Below are positions 55,017 to 64,000 of a stretch of DNA of 64,000 nucleotides, piece after piece. This DNA is from RGIG2206 sp045579085 (GTDB lineage Bacteria; Bacillota; Clostridia; Oscillospirales; Acutalibacteraceae), in NCBI GenBank assembly GCA_045579085.1, contig JAZNLO010000001.1:46772-110771 (forward strand). The letters are read 5' to 3'. Position numbers and translations under genes: made by a program. The notes below the pieces were generated by a model. The model worked only from the letters and a program-made list of their open reading frames with translations, had not been told where the DNA came from and ran no database searches. Every line of letters starts with the position of its first letter. The stretch's first letter is position 1.

Positions 55017-58000
55017 ATGGTGAGCGTTAAGCCCGTCAAGTTCGGCAACAATGTCCGCATGAGCTTTTCCAAGATAAACAATGTCTTGGATATGCCCAAT
55101 CTTATTGAAATCCAGAAGGACTCTTATCAGTGGTTTTTAGATGAGGGATTGCGTGAGGTATTCAACGATTTTTCATCTGTATCTGATTTTTCTCACAATC
55201 TGGTTCTCAGCTTTATAGACTATCGTCTTGACGATAAGCCTAAGTATACCGTACAGGAGTGCAAGGAGCGTGATACCACATACGCAGCTCCGTTGCGTGT
55301 ACGTGCACAGCTGTTGAACAAGGAAACAGGCGAGATAAAGGAGAGCGAAGTCTTTATAGGTGACTTCCCGCTTATGACTGAGTCCGGTACATTTGTTATA
55401 AACGGCGCAGAGCGTGTAGTTGTATCACAGCTTGTCCGTTCGCCCGGCGTTTATTTTGACGCTGAGATAGACAAGTCCGGCAGAAAGCTCTTCAACTCAA
55501 CCATCATTCCCAACAGGGGAGCATGGCTTGAATATGAAACAGACCAGAACGAAGTGCTTTATGTACGTATAGACAAAACCCGCAAGATTCCTGTAAGTAC
55601 TCTTGTAAGAGCATTCGGTATCTTCACCGAAACCGCTATGACAAACGAGAGTATGGAGCAGTTGCTCGGTGAGGATGCTCGCTTTAAAGCAACTCTTGAG
55701 AAGGACTCTACAACAGACGTTGAGAGTGCTTTGCTTGAGGTTTACAAGAAGCTTCGTCCGGGCGAGCCCTTTACAGTAGACGGGGCGAAGGGCTATTTGT
55801 ACAACCTTTTCTTTGACCCGCGCAGATATGATATGTCACGTGTGGGACGTTATAAATACAATAAGAAGCTGTCTATCGCACCTCGTATAGTCGGCCATGC
55901 TGCAGCACGCCCGATTGTTGCACCGTTGACAGGTGAGATTCTTGTTGACGCAGGCCAAGTTATCACAAGGGAAACAGCGGCAGCTGTTGAGGCAGCAGGC
56001 GTAAGCGAGGCATACATCACAGTTGTTCAGCCTGAGGGTGACACAATTGAGGTTAAGGTATTGTCAAACAAGATGGTTGACCTTAAAAACTTCGTATCAG
56101 ACGATGTCTATGAGGCTGTAAAGAACGTTGTAAATGAAAACGTAAGCTTTGATATCCTTCAGATGATTCTTGAGGATTCCGCAGACGAGGAAGCCCTCAA
56201 GCAGAGCCTTATTGACAGCGTAGCAGAGCTTATTCCCAATCATATCACAGTTGAGGATATATTCGCTTCTATAAACTACTTTATGGGACTTGCTCACGGT
56301 GTAGGCACTGTTGACGATATAGACCATCTTGGCAACCGTAGAATCCGTTGCGTAGGTGAGTTGCTGCAGAACCAGTTCCGTATCGGCTTCTCCAGAATGG
56401 AGAGAGTTATTCGTGAAAAGATGTCACTGCAGTCGCAGGATATCGACGTGATTACTCCGCAGAGCCTTATTAACATTCGCCCTGTTGTTGCGGCGATAAA
56501 AGAGTTCTTTGGCTCTTCACAGCTTTCACAGTTTATGGACCAGACCAACCCGCTCAGCGAGCTTACACACAAGCGTCGTCTTTCAGCTTTGGGACCGGGC
56601 GGTCTTTCACGTGACCGCGCAGGTTTCGAGGTTCGTGACGTTCACTACACTCATTACGGACGTATGTGCCCGATTGAAACACCGGAAGGTCCGAACATCG
56701 GTCTTATTTCCTATCTTGCAACGTACGCACGTATAAATAAGTACGGCTTTATCGAGGCGCCTTTCCGTAAGATTCTCAAGGATAAAGACGGCGTGCCTTA
56801 TGTATCAGAAACAGTTGAGTATATGACCGCTGACGCAGAGGACGAATTCTCAGTAGCACAGGCAAATACTCCTATCGACGAGAAGGGCTACTTTGTAAAC
56901 AACCTTGTCACAGCACGTTATCGTGACCAGTTCGTTGAAACAGACCCCGCAAACGTACAGTATATGGACGTTTCACCGCAGATGGTAGTTTCTGTTGCCA
57001 CAGCGATGATACCCTTCCTTGAAAACGACGATACCAACCGAGCATTGATGGGCTCAAACATGCAGAAGCAGGCAGTTCCGCTTCTTAAGACTGAGTCTCC
57101 GATAGTAGGTACAGGTATGGAGTACAAGGCTGCTGTGGACTCAGGCGTAGTGGTTGTTGCGAAGAATGCAGGTACGGTTAAGTCTGTAAGCTCAGACAAA
57201 ATCGTTATCCGCACTCAGAGCGGCGAGGATGATGAGTATAGGCTTATCAAGTTCTTGCGTTCAAATCACGGCACCTGTATCAATCAGCGCCCGATAGTTG
57301 ATGTTGGACAGCAGATTGAAGCCGGAGAAGTTATTGCAGACGGACCTGCAACAGCAAACGGCGAAATCTCGCTTGGAAAGAACGCCCTCATCGGCTTTAT
57401 GACTTGGGAAGGCTATAACTACGAGGACGCTGTTCTTATTAACGAGCGCCTTGTCCGCGAGGATATGTATACCTCAATTCATATTGAAAAGTTTGAGATT
57501 GAGGCAAGAGATACAAAGCTCGGACCTGAAGACATCACCAGAGATATACCTAACGTTGGTGAGGATGCACTTAAGGACCTCGATGAGCGCGGAATTATCC
57601 GTGTGGGTGCAGAGGTTCGCGCAGGTGATATCCTTGTAGGTAAGGTAACACCTAAGGGTGAAACCGAGCTCACAGCAGAGGAGCGCTTGCTGCGTGCAAT
57701 CTTCGGTGAGAAAGCAAGAGAGGTGCGCGACACCTCATTGCGTGTTCCGCACGGAGAATACGGCACAATTGTAAACGTTGATGTGTTCACCCGTGAAAAC
57801 TCAAATGAGTTGAGTCCGGGAGTAAATACAGTTGTTAGATGCTATATTGCTCAGAAGCGTAAGATTTCTGTCGGCGATAAGATGGCAGGACGTCACGGAA
57901 ACAAGGGCGTTGTTTCACGCATTCTTCCGCAGGAGGATATGCCGTTCTTGCCGAATGGCCGTCCGCTTGATATAGTTCTTAACCCGCTCGGCGTTCCTTC

Positions 58001-58757
58001 ACGTATGAACATCGGTCAGATTCTTGAGGTTCATCTTGGTATGGCTGCTAAGGCTCTTGACTGGAAGGTATGCACACCTGTATTTGACGGTGCTCACGAA
58101 GGTGATATCCGTGAAATGTTCAAGGAAGCGGGTATGCGTGAGGATGGTAAGACCATTCTTTATGACGGACGTACAGGCGAGCAGTTTGATAATCCTGTAA
58201 CCGTAGGCTATATGTATTATCACAAGCTGCATCACCTCGTAGATGATAAGATTCACGCTCGTTCAACAGGTCCTTACTCACTTGTTACACAGCAGCCTTT
58301 GGGTGGTAAAGCTCAGTTCGGCGGTCAGCGTTTCGGTGAGATGGAGGTTTGGGCGCTTGAGGCTTACGGCGCAGCATACACCTTGCAGGAAATCCTCACA
58401 GTTAAGTCGGACGACGTTGTCGGAAGAGTTAAGACTTATGAGGCTATCGTTAAGGGTCAGAATATACCCAAGCCCGGTGTTCCTGAGTCATTCAAGGTTC
58501 TTATCAAAGAATTGCAGTCACTTGGTCTTGATGTTCGTGTGCTTGATAAGTACAACGAGGAGATAGATTTGAAGCAGACCTTCGATGATGAAAACTTAAG
58601 CTTCAATATCGCTGAGGAGGAGCCTGTTTTCCACGAGGAGAACAAGGTTACCGATGACTTTGAAGGTTATAGCTTTGAGGACGAAAACGGCGAAGCAATA
58701 GAAGAAGTCGACACTGAAGACACTGTAGAGTCTTATGACGACAATGAAAATAATTAA
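55017..58757 (+). CDS. rpoB: DNA-directed RNA polymerase subunit beta
   Basis: The 1246-residue subunit forms part of the catalytic cleft. It shows family segments such as MPNLIEIQKDSYQWFL, PLMTESGTFVINGAERVVVSQLVRSPGVYF, the rifampicin region GSSQLSQFMDQTNPLSELTHKRRLSALGPGGL (no common resistance change seen), KMAGRHGNKGV and GGQRFGEMEVWALEAYGAA. The C-terminal tail (about 1195-1246) is acidic. The start at 55017 is chosen with AAGGAG upstream. It is followed 14 bases later by rpoC. Confidence 0.99.
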   Translation: MVSVKPVKFGNNVRMSFSKINNVLDMPNLIEIQKDSYQWFLDEGLREVFNDFSSVSDFSHNLVLSFIDYRLDDKPKYTVQECKERDTTYAAPLRVRAQLLNKETGEIKESEVFIGDFPLMTESGTFVINGAERVVVSQLVRSPGVYFDAEIDKSGRKLFNSTIIPNRGAWLEYETDQNEVLYVRIDKTRKIPVSTLVRAFGIFTETAMTNESMEQLLGEDARFKATLEKDSTTDVESALLEVYKKLRPGEPFTVDGAKGYLYNLFFDPRRYDMSRVGRYKYNKKLSIAPRIVGHAAARPIVAPLTGEILVDAGQVITRETAAAVEAAGVSEAYITVVQPEGDTIEVKVLSNKMVDLKNFVSDDVYEAVKNVVNENVSFDILQMILEDSADEEALKQSLIDSVAELIPNHITVEDIFASINYFMGLAHGVGTVDDIDHLGNRRIRCVGELLQNQFRIGFSRMERVIREKMSLQSQDIDVITPQSLINIRPVVAAIKEFFGSSQLSQFMDQTNPLSELTHKRRLSALGPGGLSRDRAGFEVRDVHYTHYGRMCPIETPEGPNIGLISYLATYARINKYGFIEAPFRKILKDKDGVPYVSETVEYMTADAEDEFSVAQANTPIDEKGYFVNNLVTARYRDQFVETDPANVQYMDVSPQMVVSVATAMIPFLENDDTNRALMGSNMQKQAVPLLKTESPIVGTGMEYKAAVDSGVVVVAKNAGTVKSVSSDKIVIRTQSGEDDEYRLIKFLRSNHGTCINQRPIVDVGQQIEAGEVIADGPATANGEISLGKNALIGFMTWEGYNYEDAVLINERLVREDMYTSIHIEKFEIEARDTKLGPEDITRDIPNVGEDALKDLDERGIIRVGAEVRAGDILVGKVTPKGETELTAEERLLRAIFGEKAREVRDTSLRVPHGEYGTIVNVDVFTRENSNELSPGVNTVVRCYIAQKRKISVGDKMAGRHGNKGVVSRILPQEDMPFLPNGRPLDIVLNPLGVPSRMNIGQILEVHLGMAAKALDWKVCTPVFDGAHEGDIREMFKEAGMREDGKTILYDGRTGEQFDNPVTVGYMYYHKLHHLVDDKIHARSTGPYSLVTQQPLGGKAQFGGQRFGEMEVWALEAYGAAYTLQEILTVKSDDVVGRVKTYEAIVKGQNIPKPGVPESFKVLIKELQSLGLDVRVLDKYNEEIDLKQTFDDENLSFNIAEEEPVFHEENKVTDDFEGYSFEDENGEAIEEVDTEDTVESYDDNENN

Positions 58758-58771
58758 GGAGGCAGACGGTA

Positions 58772-61700
58772 ATGGAATTTAATGAATTTGAATCAATAAA
58801 AATCGGTATTGCCTCTCCCGAACAGATACGCAAGTGGTCATACGGTGAAGTAACAAAGCCTGAAACCATCAACTACCGTACACTCAAGCCCGAAAGAGAC
58901 GGTCTTTTCTGTGAAAAGATTTTCGGACCCCAGAAGGACTGGGAGTGCCATTGCGGAAAGTACAAGCGTATCAGATATAAGGGCAAGGTATGTGAGCGTT
59001 GCGGCGTTGAGGTCACACGTGCAAAGGTACGCCGTGAGCGTATGGGCTCGATTGAGCTTGCTGCTCCTGTATCGCATATCTGGTATTACAAAACCAACCC
59101 CTCTCGTATGGGACTTATACTCGGCGTAACACCGAGAGTTCTCGAGCAGGTACTTTACTTCTCATCATACATCGTAATCGATCCGGGCAGCACACCGCTT
59201 GAAAAGCTCCAGCTGCTCAACGAGAAGCAGTATCGTGATATGCGCGAGAAGTATGAGGACGATTTTGACGCAGGAATGGGAGCAGAGTCTATCCAGAAGC
59301 TGCTTAAGGAAATCGACCTTGATAAATTGAGCGAAGAGCTCAAGGCAGAGATTGAGGATGCGAGCGCACAGAAGAGAGTTCGCCTTGTCAAGCGCCTTGA
59401 GGTTGTTGAAGCATTCCGTCAGTCAGGCAATCGCCCTGAGTGGATGATAATGGATGTTATTCCCGTTATCCCGCCCGATTTGAGACCGATGGTACAGCTC
59501 GACGGCGGCCGTTTCGCTACAAGCGACCTTAACGACCTCTATCGCAGAGTAATAAACCGCAATAACAGACTTAAGAGATTGCTTGAACTCAGCGCGCCTG
59601 ACATCATCGTGCGCAACGAGAAGCGTATGCTTCAGGAAGCAGTTGACGCGCTCATTGATAACGGCCGCAGAGGACGTTCGGTCACAGGCCCGAACAACCG
59701 TGCACTCAAGTCGCTTTCAGACCTTCTCAAAGGTAAGCAGGGACGTTTCCGTCAGAACTTGCTTGGTAAGCGTGTTGACTATTCAGGCCGATCGGTTATC
59801 GATGTTGGACCTGAGCTGAAAATGTATCAGTGCGGTGTTCCGAAGGAAATGGCAATCGAGCTGTTCAAGCCGTTTGTAATGAAGCGCCTTGTTGAAACAG
59901 GCGTTGCTCAGAATATAAAAACCGCACGTAAGATGGTTGAGCGTCTGCGTGAAGAGGTTTGGGATGCACTCGGCACAGTTATCAAGGAGCACCCTGTGCT
60001 TCTTAACCGTGCGCCTACACTTCACCGTCTTGGTATTCAGGCATTCGAGCCTGTTTTGGTTGAAGGTCGTGCGCTTAAGCTTCATCCGCTTGTATGTACC
60101 GCTTACAACGCCGACTTCGACGGCGACCAGATGGCTATCCACGTTCCGCTTTCAGCAGAAGCACAGGCAGAGGCACGCTTCCTCATGCTCGCTGCAAACA
60201 ACCTGCTTAAGCCGTCCGATGGTAAGCCTGTAGCAGTTCCTACTCAGGATATGATTCTCGGTTCTTACTACCTCTCGCTGTGCAAGCTTGATGAGCCTGG
60301 CGTAGGCAAGGTATTCAGAAACAGAGACGAAGCAATAATGGCTTACAACGAAAAGGTTGTAGGATTACATTCACCCATTCGCGTTCGTATGACGGGCGAG
60401 GTTAACGGTGAAACCGTAACAAGAATGATTGACGCAACTGTCGGTGCGCTCATATTTAATGAGTCTATCCCGCAGGATTTGGGCTTTGTTGACCGCACAA
60501 AAGAGGGCCATGAGCTTGACCTTGAAATATGCTTTACTCGCAAAGACCCCACAAAGCCTGTAATCGAGAGCGAAGACGACATTGTTCAGAACAAGGTTGG
60601 CAAGAAGATGCTCGGCAAGATTATTGACCGCTGCATCAAGATTCACGGTACTTCGGAATCAGCCATTGTTCTCGATAAGATTAAGGCTAACGGCTATAAG
60701 TACTCAACTCGCGGTGCGATAACAGTTGCTGTTTGCGATGCTATTATCCCGCCCCAGAAGTACGAGTATGTTGCCGAGAGCGATAAGCAGGTTGAGAAGA
60801 TTCAGGCTAAGTACAGACGAGGATTCCTGACAGCAGACGAGCGTTACAACGAAACAATCAAGCTGTGGAACGAAACAGCAGATAAGGTTGCAAATGCGCT
60901 TAAGGATAACCTTGACGACTACAACCCGATATTCATGATGGCAGACTCAGGCGCTCGTGGTTCTATGAACCAGATTCGTCAGCTTGCAGGTATGCGCGGA
61001 CTTATCGCAAACACCTCAGGACGTACCATCGAAATCCCGATTCGTGCTAACTACCGTGAAGGCCTTAACGTTTTGGAATACTTCATTTCATCACGTGGTG
61101 CCCGTAAGGGATTGGCAGACACCGCTCTTAGAACTGCGGACTCAGGTTACCTTACCAGACGTCTTGTAGACGTATCGCAGGATGTTATCATTCGTGATGA
61201 CGATTGCGGCTCTGACAACGGCTTGGTTGTAACCGATATATATGATAAGAGCCTTGATATCTTCAAGCAGCGTGACGCTGCGATTATTGAAGAGCTTACC
61301 GCAGCAAACGGCAAAACGCCCACTATTGATGAGCGTGTTGCAGCTCTCAAGGAGAAGTACAGCGATAAGCCTATCGAGGCGCTCGATGAAAGACTTGTTG
61401 GCCGCTTCTTAATCAACGATTGCGTGGATAACGTAACCGGCGAAGTTGTTGCAGACAACAAGACAATGATTACAGACGATATGGCTGCAAGGATTATCAA
61501 AACCGAGCAGCACAATCAGAATACACCTTATCCGTCAATCGCAATCCGCTCTATACTCGGATGTAAGTCACGCAGAGGCGTTTGCCGCAAGTGCTACGGT
61601 ATCAACCTTGCAAACGGCTTGCCTGTAACTGTTGGCGAATCCGTTGGTATTATCGCAGCTCAGTCAATCGGTGAGCCCGGTACTCAGCTTACGATGCGTA

Positions 61701-62545
61701 ACTTCCATACGGGAGGCGTTGTCGACGCTGAGGATATCACTCAGGGTCTGCCGCGTGTTGAGGAGCTGTTTGAGGCAAGAAAGCCGAAGCGCGCTGCTAT
61801 AATCAGTGAGATTGCAGGTAAGGTAAGCTTTCAGGAAGTTAAGCGCAACCGCGAAATCGTTGTTACAAGCGAGGATGTTGAGAACGCTGAAATGTGCACT
61901 TACACCGTGCCGTTCGGCTACCGTATCCGCGTTAACGAGGGCGATATCGTTGAAAAGGGACAGTGCCTGACTGAAGGCGCACTCAATCCGCACGATTTGC
62001 TTGCTGTTATGGGCCCCGATGCTGTTCAGGACTACATTATTAAGGAAGTCCAGAGCACTTATAGAAGTCAGGGTGTTGAAATCAACGATAAGCATATCGA
62101 GGTTATAGTTCATCAGATGATGCGTCAGTTCAAGGTTTCCGATGCGGGCGATACAAACCTCATCGTTGGAACAAATGTTGAGCGCGGCACCTTCTATGAA
62201 GCAAACTATGACATTGAGTGCAGAAGAAATGCAGGCGAGCAAGAGCTCCGCTTTGCAGAGTATGAGCCTACATTGCTCGGTATCACTAAGGCATCACTTG
62301 CAACCGATTCGTTCATGTCGGCTGCCTCCTTCCAGGAGACCACTCGTGTTCTTACAGATGCTGCCGTTAAGGGTAAGGTTGACCACCTCTTCGGACTTAA
62401 GGAAAACGTTATCATCGGTAAGCTGATTCCTGCAGGAACAGGAATGAAGTGCTTTATGAATGAAATTACTGCTGAAACAGAGGCTGATAAAGCAGCTGTT
62501 GAAGAAGCAGTAAATGAGCAGCCTGAAGAGGCTTTAGCAGAGTAA
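58772..62545 (+). CDS. rpoC: DNA-directed RNA polymerase subunit beta'
   Basis: The 1257-residue subunit has the zinc ribbon with CHCGKYKRIRYKGKVCERCG near residues 60-80, the catalytic metal loop YNADFDGDQMAIH near 455, the trigger-loop region and IGEPGTQLTMRNFHTGG, and a second zinc site CKSRRGVCRKCYG. The sequence is of the shorter Firmicutes form. The start has AAGGAGG eight bases upstream. A terminator follows the stop. Confidence 0.99.
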   Translation: MEFNEFESIKIGIASPEQIRKWSYGEVTKPETINYRTLKPERDGLFCEKIFGPQKDWECHCGKYKRIRYKGKVCERCGVEVTRAKVRRERMGSIELAAPVSHIWYYKTNPSRMGLILGVTPRVLEQVLYFSSYIVIDPGSTPLEKLQLLNEKQYRDMREKYEDDFDAGMGAESIQKLLKEIDLDKLSEELKAEIEDASAQKRVRLVKRLEVVEAFRQSGNRPEWMIMDVIPVIPPDLRPMVQLDGGRFATSDLNDLYRRVINRNNRLKRLLELSAPDIIVRNEKRMLQEAVDALIDNGRRGRSVTGPNNRALKSLSDLLKGKQGRFRQNLLGKRVDYSGRSVIDVGPELKMYQCGVPKEMAIELFKPFVMKRLVETGVAQNIKTARKMVERLREEVWDALGTVIKEHPVLLNRAPTLHRLGIQAFEPVLVEGRALKLHPLVCTAYNADFDGDQMAIHVPLSAEAQAEARFLMLAANNLLKPSDGKPVAVPTQDMILGSYYLSLCKLDEPGVGKVFRNRDEAIMAYNEKVVGLHSPIRVRMTGEVNGETVTRMIDATVGALIFNESIPQDLGFVDRTKEGHELDLEICFTRKDPTKPVIESEDDIVQNKVGKKMLGKIIDRCIKIHGTSESAIVLDKIKANGYKYSTRGAITVAVCDAIIPPQKYEYVAESDKQVEKIQAKYRRGFLTADERYNETIKLWNETADKVANALKDNLDDYNPIFMMADSGARGSMNQIRQLAGMRGLIANTSGRTIEIPIRANYREGLNVLEYFISSRGARKGLADTALRTADSGYLTRRLVDVSQDVIIRDDDCGSDNGLVVTDIYDKSLDIFKQRDAAIIEELTAANGKTPTIDERVAALKEKYSDKPIEALDERLVGRFLINDCVDNVTGEVVADNKTMITDDMAARIIKTEQHNQNTPYPSIAIRSILGCKSRRGVCRKCYGINLANGLPVTVGESVGIIAAQSIGEPGTQLTMRNFHTGGVVDAEDITQGLPRVEELFEARKPKRAAIISEIAGKVSFQEVKRNREIVVTSEDVENAEMCTYTVPFGYRIRVNEGDIVEKGQCLTEGALNPHDLLAVMGPDAVQDYIIKEVQSTYRSQGVEINDKHIEVIVHQMMRQFKVSDAGDTNLIVGTNVERGTFYEANYDIECRRNAGEQELRFAEYEPTLLGITKASLATDSFMSAASFQETTRVLTDAAVKGKVDHLFGLKENVIIGKLIPAGTGMKCFMNEITAETEADKAAVEEAVNEQPEEALAE

Positions 62546-62556
62546 TTTACAGGTTA

Positions 62557-62600
62557 ATAAGACGGTTTGTCCTAAAAAGGCAGGCCGTCTTATGTTTTTT
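62557..62600 (+). terminator. Terminator after rpoC
   Basis: Stem ATAAGACGG and complement with an 18-base loop containing GTCCT/AGGC pairing, then GTTTTTT. Confidence 0.85.
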
Positions 62601-62632
62601 GTATAGAAATTGCTGAAATGGCAAAAAATAAC

Positions 62633-62662
62633 TTGACAAAAGGGCTCATTTGGTGTTATCAT
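62633..62662 (+). promoter_or_regulatory. Promoter for rpsL-rpsG-fusA
   Basis: TTGACA, 18-base spacer, TATCAT, with an extended -10 TG at 62654-62655. This separates the str genes from rpoBC transcription. Confidence 0.85.
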
Positions 62663-62745
62663 CTAAAATTGCGTAGGGGTGTATTATGCCCAAATGCGCT
62701 CGGCTGCAAAGTAGCGCCGAATCAAGCTTTGAGAGGAGGAAAAAC

Positions 62746-63168
62746 ATGCCAACCTTTAACCAGCTTGTCCGTAAGGGAAGAGAGTCACAGGAGCGCAAGC
62801 CCACTGCACCGGCACTTTTAAAGAGCCTTAACACAAAGAAGCAAGTGCTCAATGACCATTGCTCACCGCAGAAGCGTGGTGTATGCACAAAGGTTACCAC
62901 CTTTACCCCTAAGAAGCCGAACTCAGCTCTTCGTAAGATTGCCAGAGTACGTCTTTCAAACGGTATCGAAGTAACTTCATACATTCCCGGTGAAGGACAC
63001 AACCTGCAGGAGCATAGCGTTGTTCTCATTCGCGGCGGACGTGTAAAGGACCTTCCGGGTGTGCGTTACCACATCATTCGCGGAACCCTTGATACACAGG
63101 GCGTAGCAAAGAGAATGCAGGCACGTTCAAAGTATGGTGCCAAGAGGCCGAAGGCTTCTGCAAAATAA
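62746..63168 (+). CDS. rpsL: 30S ribosomal protein S12
   Basis: The 140-residue protein starts MPTFNQLVRKGR and shows KPNSALRKIARVRLSNG and GEGHNLQEHSVVLIRGGRVKDLPGVRYHIIRG, the decoding-centre loops. The lysine positions linked to streptomycin are of the sensitive type. ATG at 62746 follows GAGAGGAGGA. An earlier in-frame ATG at 62686 has no good site. Confidence 0.98.
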   Translation: MPTFNQLVRKGRESQERKPTAPALLKSLNTKKQVLNDHCSPQKRGVCTKVTTFTPKKPNSALRKIARVRLSNGIEVTSYIPGEGHNLQEHSVVLIRGGRVKDLPGVRYHIIRGTLDTQGVAKRMQARSKYGAKRPKASAK

Positions 63169-63312
63169 GACAGCTGAAATCACTGCTGCAAAAATGTTCA
63201 AGCAGCGGCGTTTATATATTTTTGATTTAATGTATTACGCCTTGCTTGGCCAACGGACAGCGAGGAGCTGTTCGAGTACCAATGATATCATTATGTGAAG
63301 GAGGGAAGCGAA
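63169..63312 (+). promoter_or_regulatory. rpsL-rpsG intercistronic region with two hairpins
   Basis: A seven-bp stem (63185-63208 region, CTGCTGC/GCAGCGG with one wobble) followed by an AT-rich run, and an eight-bp hairpin CGGACAGC-GAGGA-GCTGTTCG at 63254-63274. In E. coli the matching gap binds S7 for autoregulation, so a similar role is possible here. Confidence 0.4.
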
Positions 63313-63783
63313 ATGCCAAGAAGAGGCTTTATCGCAAAACGTGATGTTTTGCCGGATCCGCTTTACAATTCCAAAATCGTTACCCGTCTTATAAACAACA
63401 TTATGCTTGACGGCAAAAAAGGCGTTGCGCAGAAGATTGTTTATGATGCATTTGCAATCATTCAGGAAAAGACTGGTAAAGAACCCATCGAGGTTTTCGA
63501 GGCAGCTATGGAGAACGTAATGCCTCAGCTTGAGGTTAAGGCACGCCGTGTAGGCGGCTCAACCTATCAGGTTCCGATGGAGGTTCGTCCTGAAAGACGT
63601 CAGACTCTCGGTCTGCGTTGGATTACCAACTATAGCCGCGCTCGTAGTGAGAGAACTATGAAAGAGCGCCTTGCTGGTGAGATAATGGACGCTGTTAACG
63701 GAATGGGCGGCGCAGCCAAGAAGTGTGACGAGACACATAGAATGGCTGAAGCTAATAAGGCGTTTGCTCATTACAGGTGGTAA
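63313..63783 (+). CDS. rpsG: 30S ribosomal protein S7
   Basis: The 156-residue protein starts MPRRGFIAKRDVLPDP and has VKARRVGGSTYQVPMEVRPERRQTLGLRWI and MKERLAGEIMDA, typical of S7, which organises the 30S head. The start at 63313 follows GGAGGGAAG; an in-frame ATG at 63295 is too early. Confidence 0.98.
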   Translation: MPRRGFIAKRDVLPDPLYNSKIVTRLINNIMLDGKKGVAQKIVYDAFAIIQEKTGKEPIEVFEAAMENVMPQLEVKARRVGGSTYQVPMEVRPERRQTLGLRWITNYSRARSERTMKERLAGEIMDAVNGMGGAAKKCDETHRMAEANKAFAHYRW

Positions 63784-63836
63784 TTTAAAGCACCTGATGC
63801 TTATACCCGCCATAAAGGCGGCAAATGGAGGATAAT

Positions 63837-64000
63837 ATGCCAAGAAAAGTTTCTCTAGAAATGACAAGAAACATTGGTATAATGGCTCATATCGACGCAG
63901 GTAAAACTACCACCACCGAGCGTATACTCTTCTATACCGGTGTAAACCGCAAAATGGGAGAAACACACGACGGTGGAGCGACAATGGACTGGATGGAGCA
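63837..64000 (+). CDS. fusA: Elongation factor G, 5' part
   Basis: The frame runs off the right edge after 54 complete codons. It starts MPRKVSLEMTRNIGIMAHIDAGKTTTTERILFYTG (P-loop GTPase motif AHIDAGKTTT) and MDWMEQ follows, all typical of EF-G. It is the fifth gene of the rpoB-rpoC-rpsL-rpsG-fusA cluster. GGAGG lies eight bases before the ATG. Confidence 0.97.
   Translation, partial: MPRKVSLEMTRNIGIMAHIDAGKTTTTERILFYTGVNRKMGETHDGGATMDWME

Noticed and set aside
61664..62242. Reverse frame of 192 residues inside rpoC
   Set aside because: It is the antisense of a conserved subunit, without a ribosome site.
1..64000. CRISPR arrays, rRNA genes, prophage or integrase genes
   Set aside because: No regularly spaced repeats, no rRNA-like sequence and no phage or integrase proteins were seen on either strand.

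Overview
The window comes from a low-to-mid GC, Gram-positive, endospore-forming member of the Firmicutes (class Clostridia, most like Oscillospirales/Ruminococcaceae gut anaerobes). The evidence is an uninterrupted sigK, a cotJABC spore-coat operon, wall teichoic acid genes (tarI/tarJ/tagG/tagH plus two polymerase-type transferases), a MecA adaptor, a V-type ATPase operon, strong A-rich Shine-Dalgarno sites with some TTG/GTG starts, sigma-A type promoters, and a cohesin gene next to a dockerin gene. The taxonomic placement is an inference from gene content, not a phylogeny.

Layout. 1-13.8 kb is mixed chromosome: a truncated YfhO-type membrane protein, yfbR nucleotidase, a membrane-anchored sugar-binding-like surface protein, a P-loop kinase, trpS, a lipoprotein/NUDIX pair, an M14 carboxypeptidase, metG, small membrane proteins, transporters, sigK, rpe and mecA. 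13.8-23.3 kb holds a small membrane peptide gene and a nine-gene V-ATPase operon (order F-I-K-E-C-G-A-B-D in Enterococcus ntp terms) followed directly by nth. The membrane-ring subunit keeps every residue of the known sodium-binding site. 23.3-30.7 kb has a tRNA-Ala(CGC), an EamA transporter, a membrane-tethered exonuclease-fold protein that has lost catalytic residues, an Mrr-type nuclease with membrane segments and an FtsK-gamma-like tail, uvrC, cotJABC and a dCMP deaminase. 30.7-37.7 kb is a six-gene leftward operon for making, polymerising and exporting a ribitol-phosphate type teichoic polymer. 37.8-54.7 kb carries ymdB, degV, glycogen phosphorylase with a GH13 amylase, a regulator, a cysteine hydrolase, a GHL10 glycosidase-like gene followed by a fused pseudo-GHL10/amidase, a split TauE/SafE transporter, and the cohesin and dockerin genes. 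54.8-64 kb is rpoB-rpoC-rpsL-rpsG-fusA.

How the genes work together. Several loci serve the cell envelope: teichoic acid synthesis, an amidase, a GHL10-like enzyme, a glucosaminidase with a dockerin, and a membrane-anchored cohesin protein. The last two sit in one operon with translational coupling. They suggest that a peptidoglycan hydrolase is docked to a membrane scaffold through a cohesin-dockerin interaction, which is the most interesting candidate system here. The sodium-type V-ATPase points to a sodium-linked energy economy. No CRISPR array, prophage, insertion sequence or rRNA gene was seen.
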